This document shows, one piece after another, positions 13,630 through 18,619 of a stretch of 18,619 nucleotides of DNA. The stretch's first letter is position 1. Each line of letters opens with the position of its first letter. Below the pieces are notes generated by a model. That model ran no database searches and was not told the DNA's origin. It worked only from the letters and a program-made list of their open reading frames with translations. This DNA is from Pseudomonadota bacterium (GTDB taxonomy: Bacteria > Pseudomonadota > Gammaproteobacteria > Acidithiobacillales > Acidithiobacillaceae): positions 1 to 18,619 of the forward strand of contig JAKBXD010000019.1 of assembly GCA_021840785.1 (NCBI GenBank). Direction: 5' to 3'. The position numbers were made by a program, and so were the translations under genes.

Positions 13630-14104
13630 CCGCAAGCCCCGCTGGGCCTTCGGGCTGATTCTCTTGACACTCGCTGCGGACTTGGCTAATCTCGGACGTC
13701 TCGTGCACGGCCCCTGGCCTCCCGTCTTTTGGGCCCCGTACGCCATTGCTGCGGCATGCACCACACTATTGCTGCTGTGGCAAGGCGGCGAGAAGAGCCG
13801 GAGGGCGCTCTGGATTCTCTTAGGTCTGGCTCTGTTCCTGATCACGGTGGTGTCCGACGGGACAAATGTGAGTCTGTGGGTCGGGCTGGCGGTGGGCACG
13901 AGTCTGCCCCATCCTCTGGCGCGGCGGCGGATAGCGAGCGGCGTTTTCTGGCTCCTCCACGTCGCCGTGCAGAGCACGTTGTTGCCGTTGCATGGACCCT
14001 CGCCGTACCTGGTCTACGCGCTGCTGGCGGGCACAGGACTATTGGGATGGGCCAGCTGGCACTTCAGATCCCGCGCGCTCCGCACCTCCCGGGCTCTGTC
14101 ATGA
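13616..14104 (+). CDS. Small polytopic membrane protein
   Basis: 162 residues from TTG 13616, which lies inside the end of the exported-protein gene behind AGGATGGTGG. Hydrophobic segments are at about 10-26, 37-55, 64-80, 84-97, 108-124 and 130-147, with arginine-rich turns (LARRRIA at 101-107) and a basic C-terminal tail, so five or six membrane passes are likely. It has no catalytic motif that I can see. The tight overlap with the exported-protein gene on one side and an ATGA overlap with the NmrA-like gene on the other show that it is the middle of a three-gene operon. Export, processing or immunity for the upstream protein are possible jobs, by position only. Confidence 0.7.
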   Translation: MSTTNRKPRWAFGLILLTLAADLANLGRLVHGPWPPVFWAPYAIAAACTTLLLLWQGGEKSRRALWILLGLALFLITVVSDGTNVSLWVGLAVGTSLPHPLARRRIASGVFWLLHVAVQSTLLPLHGPSPYLVYALLAGTGLLGWASWHFRSRALRTSRALS

Positions 14105-14982
14105 CCATGCCCGGCCCCTATCTTGTGCTGGGCGCCACCGGCAACCAAGGCGGCTATGTGGCACGCGCGCTGCTAAAAGCCGGGGCCAAAGTCCGGGCCT
14201 TCACACGCCATCCTGCCAGTGCCGCCGCGCAGGCGTTAGCAGCAAAAGGAGCGCGCATAATGCCTGGGGATATGGAGGACATCGGGTCGCTGGTGACGGC
14301 TGCGCAAGGCGTGGCCGGGATTTTCAGTGTGCAGAACTTCTGGGACTGCGGCCTCGAGAATGAAGTGCGCTGGGGGAAAAATGTCCTCACGGCCGCCCAA
14401 GACGTGGGCCAACCGCACGTGATTTATAGTTCGGGCTGGGGCGCGCAGCAGCCTGAGGGCGTCCCCGCCATTGCCGGCAAGGCGGAGCTGGAGGCGGCGC
14501 TGCGGTCTTCCGGATTGCCCTATACGATTATCCGGCCCGGCTTATTCATGGATGACTTTCTAGGCGCTTCCCTGCCCTTTTCTCCCAGCCTGCAGCGCAT
14601 CCTGCGCTCGCATCGGCATTGGGTCGGACGGATGTTCCTGCAAGTGATCCGCTCTGTGATGCCGCCCACCCAGCCCTTGCCATTGCTGGCGCTGGAGGAT
14701 GTCGGCCACACCGTGGCGGCCATCTGGACAATTCCGGAGTCGTATCTGGGTCAGACACTCACGCTTGCTGGCAGCAATGATCCTACCGAGGAGGTTCTCC
14801 GTGTGTGGACAAAGCGAACCGGGCAGGCGGTGCACCGCCTGCCCGGAATGTCGTGGGGATTGCAGATAGGGCACCCGCAGATGGCAAAGCTCCTGCTCTG
14901 GCTGAGTATGCATGAGGATCGAGTGTCATCTACCCTTCCCGCCCCATTACAGCCTTTGGATGAGTGGCTAAAAGGGTTTTAG
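14101..14982 (+). CDS. NmrA-like NAD(P)-binding oxidoreductase
   Basis: 293 residues. ATG 14101 overlaps the previous stop (ATGA); ATG 14107 is an alternative. The N-terminus PYLVLGATGNQGGYVARALL carries the Rossmann G-A-T-G-x-x-G-x motif (11-18) of atypical short-chain dehydrogenases. RAFTRHP (32-38) fits the NADP-phosphate-binding loop, and GDMEDIGSLVTAAQGVAGIF (56-75) is typical for NmrA proteins. VIYSSGW (107-113), GKAELEAALRSSGLPYTIIR (126-145) and PGLFMDDF (146-153) complete the family pattern; the classical YxxxK pair is absent. Family members are redox-sensing regulators or quinone/isoflavone-type reductases. Its role beside a membrane and an exported protein is unclear; it may be a passenger metabolic gene. 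Confidence 0.88.
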   Translation: MTMPGPYLVLGATGNQGGYVARALLKAGAKVRAFTRHPASAAAQALAAKGARIMPGDMEDIGSLVTAAQGVAGIFSVQNFWDCGLENEVRWGKNVLTAAQDVGQPHVIYSSGWGAQQPEGVPAIAGKAELEAALRSSGLPYTIIRPGLFMDDFLGASLPFSPSLQRILRSHRHWVGRMFLQVIRSVMPPTQPLPLLALEDVGHTVAAIWTIPESYLGQTLTLAGSNDPTEEVLRVWTKRTGQAVHRLPGMSWGLQIGHPQMAKLLLWLSMHEDRVSSTLPAPLQPLDEWLKGF

Positions 14983-15396
14983 GATGATGTCTCCGTCAGG
15001 GTAGAACCTGCGCCGCCGAGATTAGAAGGACAGCGATAGGATGTCGTTCGTATTGCTCCGATGCACTACAATCCTTGTGCATCAAGGGATTCAGCGGCGC
15101 CTAACGACTACCGCATCGCTGTCAGCATACCCGTTCCATGGCTCGTGGTGACAGATCACCTGAACTCCGTGGAATAGTGTCGCCAATCTTGGTAGGGCAC
15201 AATCTCAGCTCTGAACACGGTCTCTATGAAACAAGACAGCGCGAGAAACCGTATTCTCACATAAAATCCAGTGCGGCGTACATATTCCCGGAAGATAGGG
15301 TGTCTACGGCGCTAGCGTAGATTACTCTTTTGCCTATTCGGAAACAAACCGATTCAGCAAAACCCTCCATTGATTAGCCGTTACAAATTTACGACA
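14983..15396. other. Intergenic junction between GC-rich backbone and AT-richer cargo
   Basis: I see no supported gene. A 60-codon plus frame at 15138 has no ribosome binding site. Two convergent operons end here, yet neither has a clear intrinsic terminator. Base composition drops across this stretch. A 17-base inverted repeat (CTACG-N7-CGTAG) lies at 15305-15321 near the junction. Confidence 0.5.
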
Positions 15397-17976
15397 CTAA
15401 ATCGGAACCTTAGTCGAAACTCTTTCAGCAACCTTAGCGTAGACATCAATGTCTATGGCGTCTTTGATTTCAAACGAAACTATCAAAGCGTAGGGAACAC
15501 TGCCAGAGAATCTGTCGTCGGCATCTCCACGGCAATTTACCTTGACTTGTAGCGCATCGTTTTCATCCCAAACAACTATATCGTTATTCTCGAAAATTTC
15601 GTGCTGTACCGAACCACGAACCGCTGCTTGCCAATCGACATCCACACGAGAGTCGAGTAGCTTTTTTTTGCCGTTCTCGATACTGTACCAAAGCTGGGCG
15701 GCACGGTACTTCTGCTTTGTCGGAACAAATGGCGGGAAGTAAGTCAGGGTGGCTGTCAAGCGGCGACAGATTCTCGAGCTACTAAAGTTGAAAGGCAACG
15801 GCAAGTTATACGTAAGCGCCTCGCCATTTTTCAAATTTCCATATCCGACAAGAGTTACACGGTTCTTGGCGCATTCGATGGCGCGTTCTATATTCGGCTT
15901 ACCGAACCCAAGAAATCTATGCAACTTGCTTGATCGATCCTGTCTGTTCTTTAGATTCAACACTTTTGCATACTTATCGGACAATGCTCCCCATTCGGCA
16001 CCATGAACAAGCATAGCTTTAATAAGCAGTGCCACATGTTCATCGGGAACCGCTTTCTCAGCGTTATCAAAAACTTCAAGCAATGTGTCATAGCACCGAG
16101 ATGCTTCGTGGGAAACCAACGCGGCTGAGTTGCTCGTCCCAAAAGTATACATGACTTTACTCGCAACACTGCCTGCAACGAACGGGGCGGCTGATGCCGT
16201 GCCGGGTTCTCTCGTTGGGCTATCTGTCCACTCGATGATGGTGCCATCAAAACCGTGGCCAATAAACTCCCTTGCCCAGCTTCTCCCACCAGGGAATAAA
16301 ATGTCTGGCTTAATAGCGTTATTCATTCCCATACCAACAGAGTTTATCGCACTTGGTAGTCCATCGGAGCAAGGTAGTACCTGTCGTTTGTTTTCGGTAA
16401 AGGCCGAATCATCTTCAAAAGTTGCCCCAACGGTAAGAGCATTTACGCTTTCTGCTGGTGACAGTAACCTCAAATTCCTTGATTCATTGTTGACATGACC
16501 GATAACTGCTTTATCACGCGAGCCTAAATCGGCGGCGACGAAATCAGTGAATGTCATCCCCGTGTCCATATTGTCAGGATGATTTCCGGCACTGACAACA
16601 AACAGAACCTTGTACTTCCAACTCAACCAGTCAAGCAGTCTTGCAAAAGGACTCATCGACCTGTCGAATTGTCGGTAGCTCAAGCCAATTGATAGGTTAA
16701 TAACCTTAACGGTTGGCGCCACTTTTCCCGCTTCTTCCTCAAATAGTCTCCGAACGGCAACATGAATTTTGTCCACTAGAAGACTATCATCCGGAATTTG
16801 TTCGACGTAATCATTACCCCATTGAAAAGGTTTCATTAATGGACGAACATATATTTTGCGTGTTGCGGTGTGTACTATCTTCGACAAATCTCCAAGAGCA
16901 ACCATGGAAGCCATTGATGTTCCGTGTTTTCTTGCTTCAACGACGTAGTTCGTTGCATAATCATCAGGGTCGTCTACGGAAAGGCGACCTTGAAGGTATG
17001 GATGGTTCTCTTGAGGCAACCCGTCAAATAAAGCAATGACAGGCTCGTCGATAATATTTTCATTCGAAGGGATTTGAAAATTTCCATCAAACGAATTGTC
17101 CTTCGAAATCACAAATGCCTGCCCAACTGGTCTAAAAAACATTATCTGTTCTGCTCTAACGATAGACACATTCCGATTACCGTTAATGATGCTTTCCGCT
17201 ATATTCCTTGGAACGGTGGCAAGCACCGCGTGATAGGCGATATCCGTTATAACCGAACTGCTAATTAAAGTTCCCCCAAGCTCCGTGATTTCTTTTCGTA
17301 ATTGTTGCACGTTCCTATCACGCTTTTGCGGGTCACTGCGAAAGAACAACTCAAACTCACATCTTACTTCACTAAGCGTTGCATCTTGAAGTTCTTCTTG
17401 CCAAATTTCAAGTATTCCGGTCTCTTCCACACGTTCATTGTAGCCCCAGAAATTCATACTTTTAAGACTATCAAAAACATCTCGCAAGCCGGTTTTGCCT
17501 TTTGGGAAAGCCGTGTTACGGTCTTGGCTATACCTTCCCCAAAGCGAATGTATTTCCTCCATAGCGCGCCCATTGGAAAGTACGCAGTAAATCTTGCCTC
17601 CAATGGTGTTTTTCTCTTCGTCGCGTGTTCTTTCTCCTGTCTTTTTGTTTTGTTTCAAAACATAAAAGTCATCTGAGATATCTAATTCCTCCGGCATATC
17701 AAATATCCATTCAGCATCGCTGCCAAGGTTTTTTATAGCCGTGTAAAAGGTATCCGCACTGCCGACGACCTCAAAAACGATTGTTTTTTCAGCCTCAATG
17801 CCCATAGGAGACTGTTTTAGAATGGCCACGGCGCTTTGAAGAGCGTTCATTTGGGGAGCAAGTCGCTCCGCTTGCCGCAAGTGCGAAGGGCGTTGAATAG
17901 TAGGCGGGCCGCCGTTACGATTGGATTTCTTTGCTTTATTCGGTTGTCCGAATAGGATGAGAGGTCTCTCTGCCAT
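15397..17976 (-). CDS. ietS: Subtilisin-like serine protease of an IetAS-type system
   Basis: 859 residues from ATG 17976, whose A is shared with the stop of the upstream ATPase (TAATG). An N-terminal region of ~300 residues is not recognised. It is followed by an S8 protease domain (about 310-610). The catalytic triad is D318 (VIALFDGLP), H351 (ARKHGTSMASMVA) and S595 (REPGTASAAPFVAG), with the oxyanion asparagine N465 in VVSAGNHPDN. The aspartate motif is D-G-L rather than the common D-T/S-G. The C-terminal ~230 residues look beta-rich. No signal peptide is visible, so it should act in the cytoplasm. AAA ATPase plus subtilase pairs are known as IetAS, first described in Ti-plasmid stability and later as anti-phage defence. 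Codon use is much AT-richer than the backbone genes, pointing to separate acquisition. Confidence 0.85.
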   Translation of the reverse strand: MAERPLILFGQPNKAKKSNRNGGPPTIQRPSHLRQAERLAPQMNALQSAVAILKQSPMGIEAEKTIVFEVVGSADTFYTAIKNLGSDAEWIFDMPEELDISDDFYVLKQNKKTGERTRDEEKNTIGGKIYCVLSNGRAMEEIHSLWGRYSQDRNTAFPKGKTGLRDVFDSLKSMNFWGYNERVEETGILEIWQEELQDATLSEVRCEFELFFRSDPQKRDRNVQQLRKEITELGGTLISSSVITDIAYHAVLATVPRNIAESIINGNRNVSIVRAEQIMFFRPVGQAFVISKDNSFDGNFQIPSNENIIDEPVIALFDGLPQENHPYLQGRLSVDDPDDYATNYVVEARKHGTSMASMVALGDLSKIVHTATRKIYVRPLMKPFQWGNDYVEQIPDDSLLVDKIHVAVRRLFEEEAGKVAPTVKVINLSIGLSYRQFDRSMSPFARLLDWLSWKYKVLFVVSAGNHPDNMDTGMTFTDFVAADLGSRDKAVIGHVNNESRNLRLLSPAESVNALTVGATFEDDSAFTENKRQVLPCSDGLPSAINSVGMGMNNAIKPDILFPGGRSWAREFIGHGFDGTIIEWTDSPTREPGTASAAPFVAGSVASKVMYTFGTSNSAALVSHEASRCYDTLLEVFDNAEKAVPDEHVALLIKAMLVHGAEWGALSDKYAKVLNLKNRQDRSSKLHRFLGFGKPNIERAIECAKNRVTLVGYGNLKNGEALTYNLPLPFNFSSSRICRRLTATLTYFPPFVPTKQKYRAAQLWYSIENGKKKLLDSRVDVDWQAAVRGSVQHEIFENNDIVVWDENDALQVKVNCRGDADDRFSGSVPYALIVSFEIKDAIDIDVYAKVAERVSTKVPI

Positions 17977-18619
17977 TATTCAACGCCTTCTCTCTGTGCT
18001 GTTTCCGTCGCCTTACTGTTGATATTGACAGTTGGGAGCAACGATAATTGTTTTTGAGTTATATCTTTTGGATTTCCGTTAGGTTGCCGGAGAATGAACT
18101 GCCGGTACACAGACAACCCAAATTCCTCGGCTTCGGCATAACTCCGATCAAAAAGTTTTTTTGCCAAAGTGGAATATGCATAACCGAACGAAAATCCGTT
18201 ATGAGCATTTCGGCGTTCGAACCGCTCGAACCATGCTTCTAAATCAGACCTTGATGGCTTTGGCAGTTCCATCCGTATCTGAAATCTGCGCCAAGCCGCC
18301 TTGTCGAGAAGCGACTCGTGATTGGTCGCTGCGATAGCGATTACATAACTTGGCAACATGTCGATTTGAAGTAACAGCGAACTAACGACACGCTTGATTT
18401 CACCAGTTTCATGGGTATCACCGCGCTCTTTGCCGATGGTTTCAAACTCGTCAAAGAACAGTACGCATTGACGAGTCTTAACATAGTCGAATAACTTTCC
18501 AAGGCGAGATGCCGTCTCGCCCAGATACGCGCCTACGAGACTCTCATACTTGACAGTCAGGATAGGCAACATTAACGCTTCGGCTATTGCCTCGGCAAGA
18601 GATGTCTTCCCGTTACCGG
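17976..18619 (-). CDS. ietA: AAA+ ATPase of an IetAS-type system, N-terminus cut by window edge
   Basis: 214 codons are visible; the start lies beyond the right edge. The first visible residues, GNGKTSLAEAIAEAL, are the end of Walker A. Walker B is CVLFFDEFETIGKER, with the DE pair intact; sensor 1 is VIAIAATNHESLL and is followed by an arginine-finger-like AAWRRFQIRME. This is the FtsH/Cdc48-type AAA core, with a short C-terminal lid of ~90 residues. It overlaps the protease ATG by one base, so the two are made together. In the known pairs the ATPase is thought to control the protease. Low GC matches the protease gene. Confidence 0.85.
   Translation of the reverse strand, partial: GNGKTSLAEAIAEALMLPILTVKYESLVGAYLGETASRLGKLFDYVKTRQCVLFFDEFETIGKERGDTHETGEIKRVVSSLLLQIDMLPSYVIAIAATNHESLLDKAAWRRFQIRMELPKPSRSDLEAWFERFERRNAHNGFSFGYAYSTLAKKLFDRSYAEAEEFGLSVYRQFILRQPNGNPKDITQKQLSLLPTVNINSKATETAQREGVE

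Noticed and set aside
13729..14103. N-terminal extension of the NmrA-like protein
   Set aside because: This part is out of frame with the membrane-protein gene that really occupies it; the ATGA overlap at 14101 gives a far better start.
15138..15320. 60-codon plus-strand frame in the junction region
   Set aside because: No ribosome binding site, no recognisable motif, and it falls in the composition transition.
1..18619. CRISPR array, tRNA or rRNA genes
   Set aside because: I saw no regularly spaced repeat-spacer series, no cloverleaf with CCA-type end, and no rRNA-like conserved blocks.

Overview
This window reads as part of a mobile plasmid or integrative conjugative element from a GC-rich Gram-positive bacterium (Firmicutes-like). 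The evidence is strong AGGAGG-type ribosome binding sites, GTG starts, a DnaD-style replication initiator with a DnaC-like loader, and a Firmicute-type MOBP-like relaxase. An acidophile such as Sulfobacillus is a guess from protein style only. Most of the window is GC-rich. From about 15.3 kb to the right end it becomes clearly AT-richer, with different codon use, which suggests a separately acquired cargo.

Layout. (1) 1-1700, minus: a VirD4/TraG-type coupling protein, cut by the left edge. (2) 2.1-5.0 kb: a gene graveyard around one intact gene. A plus-strand nucleotidyltransferase is broken by a stop inside its active-site motif. An intact globin-coupled-type diguanylate cyclase lies on the minus strand. 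Beyond it a minus-strand three-gene array is damaged: one gene has two in-frame TGA codons and one has two single-base deletions. (3) 5.1-7.3 kb, minus: relaxase and a ribbon-helix-helix accessory protein, preceded by short dyad repeats that could be oriT or an operator. (4) 7.3-11.0 kb, minus: the replication block, read right to left as XRE regulator, coiled-coil protein, small unknown protein, HTH_17 protein, DnaD-like initiator and DnaC-like loader, ended by an intrinsic terminator. The initiator gene carries an internal 45-bp tandem repeat with a 24-bp perfect palindrome, a candidate origin. (5) 11.07-11.12 kb: a compact switch between two divergent XRE regulators. It has two identical 17-bp operators, a near-consensus promoter whose spacer is one of the operators, and a 12-codon leader ORF coupled to the rightward regulator. 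(6) 11.6-15.0 kb, plus: small RHH protein, membrane-anchored LuxR regulator, helically phased repeats, a probable exported protein, a membrane protein and an NmrA-like oxidoreductase. The last three overlap or are translationally coupled. (7) 15.4-18.6 kb, minus: a subtilisin-like protease and an AAA+ ATPase overlapping by one base, with the architecture of the IetAS plasmid-stability/anti-phage pair. The ATPase is cut by the right edge.

Together, blocks 1 and 3 move the element and block 4 replicates it. Block 5 probably sets the lysogeny-like or copy-control decision. Block 6 looks like an accessory signalling and export cassette, and block 7 is a defence or maintenance module. The least explained parts are the exported-protein cassette with its 11-bp-phased repeats, the leader-coupled divergent switch, and the decayed operon.
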